Shown here: positions 8,361 to 17,883 of the stretch, piece after piece
How the letters are laid out: every line of letters starts with the position of its first letter
Numbering within the stretch: the stretch's first letter is position 1
NCBI GenBank assembly: GCA_023426545.1
Contig: JAFAAN010000043.1
Location: forward strand, 1 to 64,000
DNA from: Pseudomonadota bacterium
GTDB lineage: Bacteria; Myxococcota; Myxococcia; Myxococcales; Myxococcaceae
Direction: 5' to 3'
Length of the DNA: 64,000 bases
Notes under the pieces: model-generated
Database searches by the model: none
Told to the model about the DNA's origin: nothing
The model's input: the letters and a program-made list of their open reading frames with translations, nothing else
Program-made: the position numbers and the translations under genes

Positions 8361-9812
8361 CTATGGCTGCGTGACGTGCACGAGGCTTGTCATCGCGTCC
8401 ACGTACAGGGTCGTATCGTCGGCATACAGCGGCAGCAGCGGGGTGACCGACACCTGGTTCAGCTTCGTCTTCCGGAGCTGCTGCGTGGCCGGGTCCTTGA
8501 ACACGGCGTACGGCACATCCTGGATGACGTAGGGCTCGCCATTCACGTGGCCGATGAGCATCAACACATGACCAGGAACGACGATGAGGTCGCCCACCTG
8601 CGCCTGGGCCAGCGCGCGCAGCCGCTCGGTGTGTGTGTCCTGGGCCGTGAAGAGGCGGTGGTTCAGCGCCGCGCTCTTCCCTTGCATCCCGGAGTTGGGC
8701 GGCAGGAACAGCCCCAAGCTGCGGTACACCTCGCTGGTCAGGCCGCTGCAGTCGCGCGCATTGAACTGGTGCCCCCAGCCGTAGCGCTCGCCGAGGAACT
8801 TGAACGCCTGGCGGATGATGTTGGCACGTGTCAGCGGCAGATAGTCCGGCGCGGTGTCGGCGGTACGGCGCAGCAGCGCGCTCTGGAAGGCCAGCGTGCC
8901 ATCCTGGTTACGCACCGGCAGCAGCACCGGCCACGACGCATAGCTGCTGGCGCCGTTGACGGGCTCGCCGGGTGCCACGTCGGCCCGCGGCAGCGCGACC
9001 CCCATGTCGAGCTCGAGCTCGGACACCCCGGGTGCTTCCGGCGTGAAGACCGTGCGTACCTGGTCGCCCGTGACGACACGCCCGGGCGCCTTCGCCACGT
9101 AGGAGAACACCGTGTCTGCCGTGCCTTCCGCGACATCTTCGCGCCGGACCCAGGCGGGCCCCTGGGTCGTCAGGACGAACAGCCATTGCTGGTCCGCGCT
9201 GTGGTGCGCGATGACGACGGGCTCGCCCGGGAACAGGGTGCCGGCCTGAAGGCTCTCGTAGTCGCGCAGGTTCTCCGCCGCGAAGAATCGCCGCTCGGAC
9301 GGGAGTGACCGCAGGGGCGTGCGCCGCACGCTGAGGCCGTAGCGCGCGGTGGATGCTTCGGGGATGTGCTCGGCCGCGGCGTTCTGGCGCAGTTCATCGA
9401 GCATCGCCTCCGTCACCGGCCGCCCCTGTTCGTCGATGGCTGCCTGGATGGGCGTCTGCTGCGCATCCTTGACCCAGCCGGCGACTTGCGCCCGCGTCAG
9501 CGTGGCTGGGATGCGCTTCAAGTCGAGAAGGCCGCCATCCGGACCGAAGGCGCGCATGCGCTTCGCCGCCACCTGGTCGGCATCGAGCAGCACCTCGTCG
9601 GGAGACGGCGCGCGGCGAATCCAGAACTCGGGCGACAGCATGTCTTCGCTGAACGCGGGCACCCCGGCCGGAGACACGGCGAGCGCGGACGGCGCGGCGC
9701 AGGCGGTGGTCCCCATCACCGCAAGCGAGAGAATCCGCATGCGCCATGGGCGTGCGCCAGCCCGGCACGTCGTCGCACGTGGCTGAGTGGAGAGGGATGC
9801 CAGGCGGCTCAT
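8361..9812 (-). CDS. Secreted SH3 / NlpC-P60 family cell-wall hydrolase
   Basis: The 483-residue protein starts at ATG 9812, supported by GGGAG eight bases upstream. A later start would shorten the basic region before the hydrophobic segment near residues 25-45, which acts as the signal peptide. The middle part (about 190-330) looks like two SH3-type modules (FFAAENLRDYESLQAGTLFPG and the following block). The C-terminal 150 residues are an NlpC/P60 papain-like domain with catalytic Cys in RDCSGLTSEVYRSLG and the His in PGHVLMLIGHV. Such enzymes cleave gamma-D-Glu-diaminopimelate bonds in peptidoglycan stems. The gene is flanked by DUSAM-like gene copies on both sides. Confidence 0.88.
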   Translation of the reverse strand: MSRLASLSTQPRATTCRAGARPWRMRILSLAVMGTTACAAPSALAVSPAGVPAFSEDMLSPEFWIRRAPSPDEVLLDADQVAAKRMRAFGPDGGLLDLKRIPATLTRAQVAGWVKDAQQTPIQAAIDEQGRPVTEAMLDELRQNAAAEHIPEASTARYGLSVRRTPLRSLPSERRFFAAENLRDYESLQAGTLFPGEPVVIAHHSADQQWLFVLTTQGPAWVRREDVAEGTADTVFSYVAKAPGRVVTGDQVRTVFTPEAPGVSELELDMGVALPRADVAPGEPVNGASSYASWPVLLPVRNQDGTLAFQSALLRRTADTAPDYLPLTRANIIRQAFKFLGERYGWGHQFNARDCSGLTSEVYRSLGLFLPPNSGMQGKSAALNHRLFTAQDTHTERLRALAQAQVGDLIVVPGHVLMLIGHVNGEPYVIQDVPYAVFKDPATQQLRKTKLNQVSVTPLLPLYADDTTLYVDAMTSLVHVTQP

Positions 9813-9930
9813 GTGTTCAACTCCCTGAGGGGAAGACGGCTCGTGACTCTGTGTGCGGGGGCGAGCAGGCCATCCCACTCGTGGCCGGTTGCTCACCCTC
9901 AAGCACAACGAACTCTCAACGCGAGCTATT

Positions 9931-10243
9931 CACCATACTTGGCACGAAATCAGGGAGCTCAACCGCCGCGTCACCGACCTTGAGGAGCCGCTCGTCCTCG
10001 CGGAGGAGGTGCGCGGGCTGCTGCAAGAGGCCGCATCGGATGTGGCCATCGCGCCACATGAGGTTGCGCGGGCACTCCAAGGCGATGTGAGCGCCGCCGC
10101 CCTGCTCAAGGAGATCGCGCAGAGTATTCGCGTGGGGTCGTGGCGCCTGTCGCGCGCCACTCCTGGAACTGCTCGATGTCGAGGTCGTCCCCTTCTACCG
10201 TGAGCTTGCCCAGGTGCAGTTGGACGCGCTCGAAGGGCTGTAG
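9931..10243 (+). pseudogene. Decayed third DUSAM-like gene (internal deletion and frameshift)
   Basis: The first part reads WHEIRELNRRV, DVAIAPHEVARALQGD and GSWRLSRA, which aligns block by block with the intact gene at 7530-7910. At about 10160 the frame is lost. The +1 frame then resumes with LLELLDVEVVPFYRELAQVQLDALEGL to TAG 10241-10243, matching the family's closing block. Compared with the intact copy, roughly 60 nt coding for the RRRDAGDVDGA segment is missing, with GCGCGCCACTCC at the junction. No convincing start codon precedes the first block, so the 5' end is also damaged. The two frames together give a recognisable family member, which identifies this as a pseudogene. Confidence 0.75.
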
Positions 10244-10443
10244 CGGCCACAGGGCGCGCATTGGGGCCTTTTCCGGGGTGTTGCCCAGGGGACAGGGGCC
10301 AGGGGGCGCTGCCTGCCCGGCCGCCGCCGGGCACCCGAGAGAGGGCCCGGCGGGGCCGGCGGGGACGCTCTCACCTTGAGTGCGCTGTTCCTCCCTGGTA
10401 TCCGCAGTGCCCCCTCACTCCGCCTCGAAGCAGGAAGACCCAG

Positions 10444-12123
<1,680 letters not shown>

Positions 12124-12131
12124 GCCGCCGC

Positions 12132-12154
12132 GGCGCCCTCCTTTGGGGGGCGCC
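12132..12154. terminator. Bidirectional hairpin between convergent genes
   Basis: Inverted repeat GGCGCCCTCC / GGGGGGCGCC with a TTT loop (10 pairs including one G-T). It lies 8 nt after the EttA stop and 43 nt from the M15 peptidase stop on the other strand. It probably terminates both transcripts, although no long U tract follows. Confidence 0.6.
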
Positions 12155-12197
12155 GTCCCGGCCCGTAGGAACGGCGGCGGACGTTCGCGTCAGGGCC

Positions 12198-13106
12198 TCA
12201 GCGCCGGAACTCCCAGTGCCAGGGCTCGGACGGGACGGTGCGCACGAAGCCGAAGTTCTTCGCGTTGTTGGCCAGCCACCGGTACGTCGACGTGCCCGTG
12301 CCACCCACGTTGATGTCCACGGCGATGCCGCCCTGGTGATTGGAGTAGCCGGGCTTCGCGGCGAGGTTGCCCGTGCCGTTCTGGTAGGCCCGGTAGAGCG
12401 CCTGCTGCTCCGCCATGCTGCGGAAGCCGCTGTTCACCTTCAGGGTGATGCCCTGGGCGCGCGCCGCCGCGTACATGCGGTTGAACGCCGCCGCCGCGTC
12501 CGAGCGCATCTCCTTCCCATTCGGGACGGAGGCGAGCGTGATCTGCCGCGGCTGCCCGTTCACGTAGCCGGTGACGGCCCGGCCGCCGCCGCCCGTGCTC
12601 GGGGTGCTGACGGGGCCCTTCACGTTGATGCCCAGCTTGTCCCACGTCTTGGGGCCGACGATGCCGTCCGCCACCAGGCCACGGGACTGCTGGAAGGCCT
12701 TCACCGCTGACTGCGTCTTGGCCCCGAACACGCCGTCCGCCGTGCCCGACTTGAAGCCCAGCACGTTGAGCCGCGCCTGGAGCGCGCGCACGGGCTCGCC
12801 CCGCGCGCCCTGGCGCAGCGTGGGGCCCGAACCTCCCGAGCTGCCCACCGTGTTGAGGGCGCTCCACGTCTTGGGGCCGACGATGCCGTCGCTCTGGAGC
12901 CCGCGCGCCCGCTGGAAGGACTTCACCGCCGCCAGCGTCTTGGCCCCGAACACGCCGTCCGCCGCGCCCGGGTTGAATCCGGCCGCCTTGAGCTTGTTCT
13001 GGAGCGTCGTCACGGCCGCGCCGCGTGCTCCCTGGCGCAGCGTGGGCGAGGCAGTACGGGACGCGCTGCTGGACGCAGCCACGGAGGTGCGGGCAATGGC
13101 TACCAT
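12198..13106 (-). CDS. Peptidoglycan-binding, M15-type D-Ala-D-Ala carboxypeptidase
   Basis: The 302-residue protein starts at ATG 13106 (MVAIART). It has two tandem peptidoglycan_binding_1 repeats, each with LRQGARG, an N-x-L-K/N helix, GVFGAKT and GIVGPKTW, spanning roughly 25-155. A Gly-rich linker follows, then a VanY/M15 zinc peptidase domain. In that domain, SNHQGGIAVDIN supplies the His-x6-Asp pair and EPWHWEFR supplies the C-terminal His. It should trim D-Ala from peptidoglycan stems. No classical signal peptide is apparent: the N-terminus is Ser/Ala-rich. Export may be non-canonical, as for similar myxobacterial proteins. Confidence 0.9.
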   Translation of the reverse strand: MVAIARTSVAASSSASRTASPTLRQGARGAAVTTLQNKLKAAGFNPGAADGVFGAKTLAAVKSFQRARGLQSDGIVGPKTWSALNTVGSSGGSGPTLRQGARGEPVRALQARLNVLGFKSGTADGVFGAKTQSAVKAFQQSRGLVADGIVGPKTWDKLGINVKGPVSTPSTGGGGRAVTGYVNGQPRQITLASVPNGKEMRSDAAAAFNRMYAAARAQGITLKVNSGFRSMAEQQALYRAYQNGTGNLAAKPGYSNHQGGIAVDINVGGTGTSTYRWLANNAKNFGFVRTVPSEPWHWEFRR

Positions 13107-13459
13107 GGGGGGCTCTTCCCTTGAAGAAGAATGGTGTTGGACCCATTTTCCCAACCGCTCCAGGAAAGTTGCCTCGGATTGCGTCAAAAACGTGTGTCAT
13201 TGTGTCATGGAAAAGTTACGACAAGGTGACAATGGACATGCACTGTGTGTGTCATTTCTTGTCGTGGAAAACTTCTAGCTGGGTGGAGTCCGCGTCGCTG
13301 CCGTCCGGTAGTCAACGGAGGACTGCCCGGATGGCGCGCCCGGCCAAGACCGCCCTTCTTTTCATCTGATTTGTCATTGCTTGCGCGAGGGGTGGCCGCG
13401 CTCTGGCGGCTGTCTGTCCGCGCATGACGCTGTTCGTTCAATCCGATGAGAGGACGTTC
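13107..13459. promoter_or_regulatory. Divergent promoter region of the M15 peptidase and lanthipeptide genes, with a 15-bp direct repeat
   Basis: About 350 nt with lower GC than its surroundings and no credible gene. Two near-identical 15-mers, TGTCATGGAAAAGTT at 13203-13217 and TGTCGTGGAAAACTT at 13260-13274, lie 57 nt apart in the same orientation. Each is preceded by TGTGT runs. They could be operator half-sites. No clear sigma-54 or housekeeping promoter was found, but the AT-rich stretch near 13365-13385 is the likeliest start region for the lanthipeptide transcript. Confidence 0.4.
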
Positions 13460-13663
13460 ATGGCGAATATGACCGATGCGCGTGTGGATGAGATTCTGGC
13501 GGGCTGGCTCTCCGGCTCCGAGGCGGCTCACGGAATGTCGAACCCGGCGGGGCCGCTGTACGTGGGCGGCGACGCGACGGAGGCCGCGCTGACCGACGAG
13601 TCCCTGATGCTCTTCACTGGCTGTAGCTCGTGCACCGCCTCGGGCACGGCGCACTGCTGCTGA
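13460..13663 (+). CDS. Mersacidin-like class II lanthipeptide precursor
   Basis: A 67-residue peptide starting at ATG 13460 behind GAGAGGA. The leader (1-43) resembles mersacidin leaders: an acidic amphipathic helix (VDEILAGW), then SNPAGPLY, then VGGDATEAA. This last element is comparable to NPAGNPF and VGAGDMEAA of mersacidin, suggesting either double-Gly cleavage after residue 37 or final cleavage after Ala43. The remaining C-terminal segment has four Cys (55, 58, 66, 67) and about eight Ser/Thr, ending SGTAHCC. This is the make-up expected of a core with up to four (methyl)lanthionine rings. The LanM gene starts 88 nt downstream. There is no LanT or immunity gene nearby. Confidence 0.85.
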   Translation: MANMTDARVDEILAGWLSGSEAAHGMSNPAGPLYVGGDATEAALTDESLMLFTGCSSCTASGTAHCC

Positions 13664-13675
13664 ACCGACGCAGCA

Positions 13676-13704
13676 TGGCGCCGGAAGCCGCGCTTCCGGC
13701 GCCA
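13676..13704 (+). terminator. Perfect 12-bp hairpin between precursor and LanM genes
   Basis: TGGCGCCGGAAG (13676-13687), a 5-nt loop CCGCG, and CTTCCGGCGCCA (13693-13704). It begins 12 nt after the precursor stop and ends 47 nt before the LanM start. No T-run follows, so it may act as a partial attenuator or a 3' stabiliser that keeps precursor mRNA in excess over synthetase mRNA, a common arrangement in lantibiotic operons. Confidence 0.7.
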
Positions 13705-13751
13705 CGTCAGCTCAAGCAACGCGAACGACTCCTCACGACGAGGTGCAGCGC

Positions 13752-16601
13752 ATGTCCGGGAACCCCGACTCGGGTTGGTTCGAGCGTCCGGTGGTCAGGC
13801 TCATCGAGCCGTTTCTTGCCGCGCTGCACGCGCGGCTCGGGCAGGTGCCGGGGTTGGGGGAGGCCGAGCGGGAGGTCCTGGGCGAAGCCGCGGCGCGGCG
13901 GCTCCGCGACACCGCCCAGCTGCGCCTCAATCGCGTGTTCCTGCTGGAGCTCCACGCCTCCACGCTGACGGGCAGGCTCGACGCGGAGGACGAGCGCGCG
14001 CGGTGGACGCAGTTCCTGGAGCTGGCCTGTGTGCCGGACTTCGAGGCGCATCTGCGCCGCCGCTACCCCACGCTCCACGCGCGGCTGGCGACGCTGTGCC
14101 AGCATCAGGTGGATGCGGTGCTCCGGCTCGTGGAGCGCTTCGCCGCCGACCGGGACGCGCTGGCCGGGTTGCCCGGGCGCCCGCTCGGGGCGCTGCGTGC
14201 CATTGCCCTGGGCGCCGGGGACACGCACCTGGGGGGACAGGCCGTGGCGCGGCTGGAGTTCGACGGGGGGACGGTGATGTACAAGCCCCGCCCGGTCCAG
14301 GTGGACGTGGCCCTGGAGGGGCTGCTCTCGGAGGTGCTGGCGGGCGCGCCCCGGGGCGAGCGCATCCGGGTGCCGCGGGTGCTGGCGCGAGACGGCTATG
14401 GCTGGGCCGAGTTCGTCGAGCACCGCTACTGCGACGGCGACGCGGAGCTGTCGCGCTTCTACCGCAACCTGGGCCACTGGCTCGCGGTGATGCGGCTGGT
14501 GGGGGGCACCGACCTCCACTCGGAGAACATCGTGGCGGCGGGCCCGGTGCCCGTCGTGGTGGACGCGGAGAGCCTCTTCTGTCCGGACCCCGTGGTGCCG
14601 GCCTCGGGCCAGGGGCAGGCGGTGGACACCGCGGCGGCGCTCATCCGGCGCACGGTGCTGCGCACGGGCATCCTGCCCATCCGCGCGGACGGGCTGGCCC
14701 TGGCGGGGCTGGACATCTCCGCCGCCGGCTCCCTGCCGGGACAGCAGCCGAGGATTCCGGTGCCCATCATCGTGGAGGGGGGCACCAGCGCCGCGCGCAT
14801 GGGCATGGCGCAGGTGGAGCGCCCGCCCACGAACAACCACCCGAGCCCGAAGCCCGTGCTGGCGCTGTATTGGGACCAGGTCGTCGCCGGCTTCCGGGAC
14901 CTCACCGCCACCCTGCAGCGCCGGGGCGCTGGCGTGGCGGCGTTGCTGGAGCCCTTCACCGGGTGCGTGGTGCGGCGCATCCGCCGGCCCACGCAGGCGT
15001 ACGCGGAGATCATCCGGATGCTGTGGCACCCCGCCTCACTGCACGACGAGGCCGCGGCGATGGCCCGGGGGCGGGACATCCTGCGGCGCAACGCCGAGTC
15101 CGCCCCGGGCGCGCCGACGGAGCCCGCGCTCATCGACGGCGAGGTGCGCGACATGCTCGCGGGCGACGTGCCCGTCTTCACCGTCACCGTGGACGCGGCG
15201 CTCCTCCAGCAGCAGCTCGCGGACTGGCGCGCGGCCGACTTTCCCCTGGAGGAGATGACCATCCAGGGGGCGCTGGTGAGCGCCTACCTCAACGAGCGCG
15301 CGCCGCCGCCGCGCCAGCAGCTTCCGCCCACGCCCCACCGCGAGCAGCTCGACCGCCGCCGCAGGGCCCTGGCCGCGAGCCTGCTGGTGCGCCTGCGCGA
15401 CCACGCCATCCGGGGCGAGGACGGCACCGTGACGTGGATCAGCCCCATCCTCGCGGAGCACGGCTGGGCCATCCGGCCGCTCGCCGCCGATGTCTACAGC
15501 GGCCAGGGCGGGCTCGCCCTGTGTCTGGCGGAGTACCTGCGCGAGCGGGAGCGGGGCCGTGTGGACGCGGTGGACGGGCTGGACGCGCTGTATGAGGGGA
15601 CGCTCGCCGTGCTCCGCGCCACGGAGGACCGCGTCCCCACGCGGAAGGTGGGCGCCTTCCTGGGGCTGGCCTCGCAGGTGTGGACGTGGAGCTCGCTGTA
15701 CGCGCTCCGGGGCGAGTCGTGGATGCTGGAGCGCGCCCGGGCCCGCGCGGCCCTGCTGGAAGAGCGGACCTTCGATGACGACCGCCTGCTGGACATCCTC
15801 GACGGCGCGTCCGGCGTGGTGGTGCCCCTGCTCGACCTGGCCGCGCTGACGCGCGAGGAGCGGTGGCTGGAGGTCGCCGCCAGGGCCGGGCGCCGGCTGG
15901 TGGTCACCGCCACGCGCGACGCGGCGGGGGCGCGCTGGGCCACGTCGATGTTCCCGGAGTCCATTGGCGGCTTCGCCCACGGCGCCACCGGCATGGGCTG
16001 GGCGCTGGCGCGGCTGGCGCTGAGCGCCGCGGGCTCCGAGGTGGAGCGGCGCGAGTGGTTGGACCTGGCGCACGCGGCCTTCGACTTCGAGGAGACGCTC
16101 TTCCAGCGCGACGCCGGCAACTGGCGCGACGCGCGTCAGGGCGTGGGCCAGCGCTTCCTCACCAACTGGTGTCACGGCAGCACGGGCATTGGCCTGGCGG
16201 CTTGCGACCTGTATGCGCGCACCGGGGCGCCGCGCCACCTCGATGTCGCCCGCCGCGCCGCCGCCGCCGGGCTGCGCGAGGGCTTTGGCTGGAGCCATAC
16301 GCTCTGCCACGGCGACCTGGGGCTGTGGGAGCTGCTGGAGCGCTGGCGCCGCGTCGACCCCGAGGCGTCCGGGGCGGACCGCGACGGCTGGGATGCCGCC
16401 ATCCTCTCCGGCCTGGAGGAGCGCGGCCCGGTGGGGGGTTGGTCGCGGGACGCCTTCACCCCCGGGCTGATGCCGGGAGTGGGCGGCATCCTCCACCTCC
16501 TGATGGAGATGCACCCTGAAAGCCATCTCGCCACGCCCCTGTTGTTGGAGGGACCGCCGGAGGCCGCCGGGCTCCTGGCGGGCCGCTCGGCGGCCGGGTA
16601 G
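13752..16601 (+). CDS. Class II lanthipeptide synthetase LanM
   Basis: The 949-residue bifunctional enzyme starts at ATG 13752; a GTG three codons earlier is also possible. The N-terminal half (about 80-560) is the DUF4135 dehydratase domain. It has GDTHLGG, VMYKPR (a likely phosphate-binding Lys), GTDLHSENI and VVVDAES. It phosphorylates and eliminates Ser/Thr in the core peptide. The C-terminal LanC-like cyclase has SGQGGLALCL, GFAHGATGMG, the zinc ligands NWCHGSTGI (Cys about 807) and CHGDLG (Cys/His about 851), and the closing TPGLMPGVGG. All key residues appear present. Its only visible partner is the upstream precursor, so leader removal and export must be provided elsewhere. Confidence 0.95.
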   Translation: MSGNPDSGWFERPVVRLIEPFLAALHARLGQVPGLGEAEREVLGEAAARRLRDTAQLRLNRVFLLELHASTLTGRLDAEDERARWTQFLELACVPDFEAHLRRRYPTLHARLATLCQHQVDAVLRLVERFAADRDALAGLPGRPLGALRAIALGAGDTHLGGQAVARLEFDGGTVMYKPRPVQVDVALEGLLSEVLAGAPRGERIRVPRVLARDGYGWAEFVEHRYCDGDAELSRFYRNLGHWLAVMRLVGGTDLHSENIVAAGPVPVVVDAESLFCPDPVVPASGQGQAVDTAAALIRRTVLRTGILPIRADGLALAGLDISAAGSLPGQQPRIPVPIIVEGGTSAARMGMAQVERPPTNNHPSPKPVLALYWDQVVAGFRDLTATLQRRGAGVAALLEPFTGCVVRRIRRPTQAYAEIIRMLWHPASLHDEAAAMARGRDILRRNAESAPGAPTEPALIDGEVRDMLAGDVPVFTVTVDAALLQQQLADWRAADFPLEEMTIQGALVSAYLNERAPPPRQQLPPTPHREQLDRRRRALAASLLVRLRDHAIRGEDGTVTWISPILAEHGWAIRPLAADVYSGQGGLALCLAEYLRERERGRVDAVDGLDALYEGTLAVLRATEDRVPTRKVGAFLGLASQVWTWSSLYALRGESWMLERARARAALLEERTFDDDRLLDILDGASGVVVPLLDLAALTREERWLEVAARAGRRLVVTATRDAAGARWATSMFPESIGGFAHGATGMGWALARLALSAAGSEVERREWLDLAHAAFDFEETLFQRDAGNWRDARQGVGQRFLTNWCHGSTGIGLAACDLYARTGAPRHLDVARRAAAAGLREGFGWSHTLCHGDLGLWELLERWRRVDPEASGADRDGWDAAILSGLEERGPVGGWSRDAFTPGLMPGVGGILHLLMEMHPESHLATPLLLEGPPEAAGLLAGRSAAG

Positions 16602-16765
16602 GCCGTTTCATAGAAAAAATCGAAGACTCCCGAAGAAACAACCTTGGGAAGTGCCCGCCCGGGACGGTGTTCAAGACGGGCTGGGGCAATAAGCGCGGCG
16701 GTCGCTTGCATCCGCTCCGCGCTGCTGAATGTTGTCCCCAAGGTTTTTTCTAGGGAGAGAGGGTC

Positions 16766-17683
16766 ATGAAGGGGAGTTTCGCCAAGCGCATCACCTTGTT
16801 CGTCCTGACCAACCTCGCGGTGGTCGCGATGCTGGCCGTCGTCGGACGGCTCATCGGAGTGGAGAACCTGCTGGCCCGCCAGGGCGTGGGACTGAACCTG
16901 CCTGGGCTGCTCATCATGGCGGCGGTGATGGGCTTCGGCGGCTCCATCATCTCGCTGCTCCTGTCCAAGCCGATGGCGAAGTGGAGCACGGGGGCGCAGG
17001 TCATCCAGTCGCCGCGCTCGGAGGCCGAGCTGTGGCTGGTGGAGACGGTGCGCCGGCTCGCGCGGGACGCGGGCATCGGCATGCCGGAGGTGGCCGTCTA
17101 CGACAGCCCGGACATGAACGCCTTCGCCACGGGCGCCAACCGCAACAGCGCGCTGGTGGCGGTGTCCACCGGCCTGCTGCACGGCATGCGGCGGGACGAG
17201 GTGGAGGCGGTGCTCGGCCACGAGGTGGCCCACGTGGCCAACGGCGACATGGTGACGCTCTCCCTGCTACAGGGCGTGCTCAACACCTTCGTCATCTTCC
17301 TGAGCCGCGTGGTGGGCTTCTTCGTGGACCGCTTCCTCAGCCGCTCCGAGGACGGCGAGGAGAGCGGCGGCGCGGGGCCGGCCTACTTCCTCACCAGCCT
17401 GGTGCTCCAGATTGTGTTTGGCATTGGCGCCAGCCTCATCGTGGCCTGGTACAGCCGTCGCCGGGAGTTCCGCGCGGATGACGGGGGCGCCCAGTTGGTG
17501 GACCCGAGGGCCATGGCGCGCGCGCTGGACCGGCTGCGGATGCAGCAGGGGGAGCCCGCCATGCTGCCGGCCAACATGCAGGCGTTTGGCATTCGCGGCG
17601 GCGGGATGATGGCCCTCTTCGCCAGCCACCCGCCGCTCGAGCTGCGCATCCAGCGTCTGGTGGACGGAAGCTGGGCGCGCTGA
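16766..17683 (+). CDS. htpX: Zinc metalloprotease HtpX (M48 family)
   Basis: The 305-residue inner-membrane protease starts at ATG 16766 behind GGGAGAG. Two N-terminal membrane segments (about 8-28 and 45-67) precede the cytoplasmic catalytic domain. It has HEVAH at 152-156, a second hydrophobic pair (about 163-230) and the third zinc ligand region REFRADDGGA. HtpX degrades misfolded membrane proteins together with FtsH. The C-terminal ASHPPLELRIQRL is the family's usual ending. A strong terminator follows. It is not obviously tied to the lanthipeptide genes upstream. Confidence 0.95.
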   Translation: MKGSFAKRITLFVLTNLAVVAMLAVVGRLIGVENLLARQGVGLNLPGLLIMAAVMGFGGSIISLLLSKPMAKWSTGAQVIQSPRSEAELWLVETVRRLARDAGIGMPEVAVYDSPDMNAFATGANRNSALVAVSTGLLHGMRRDEVEAVLGHEVAHVANGDMVTLSLLQGVLNTFVIFLSRVVGFFVDRFLSRSEDGEESGGAGPAYFLTSLVLQIVFGIGASLIVAWYSRRREFRADDGGAQLVDPRAMARALDRLRMQQGEPAMLPANMQAFGIRGGGMMALFASHPPLELRIQRLVDGSWAR

Positions 17684-17700
17684 GGCCCGGCGGGGCTCCC

Positions 17701-17740
17701 GGCCCGGCGCATGTCACGAGCGGGTGACGTGTGCCGGGCC
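17701..17740 (+). terminator. Terminator hairpin after htpX
   Basis: GGCCCGGCGCATGTCAC pairs with GTGACGTGTGCCGGGCC (17 positions with a mismatch near the centre, 6-nt loop), followed by TTTCC. It lies 17 nt after the htpX stop. Confidence 0.65.
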
Positions 17741-17883
17741 TTTCCGTGACACGGCGAAGGGGCCTGTGACGGTGTGGCAACAACGGGGGCCGCTGCGTTG
17801 CGGCCGTGCACCCCGTCCTGTAACGGGAGTGCAACCTCGAGCCCGGAAGCGCTTGCGCGCTCCGCTGGCAGTTTCGCGCCTTC

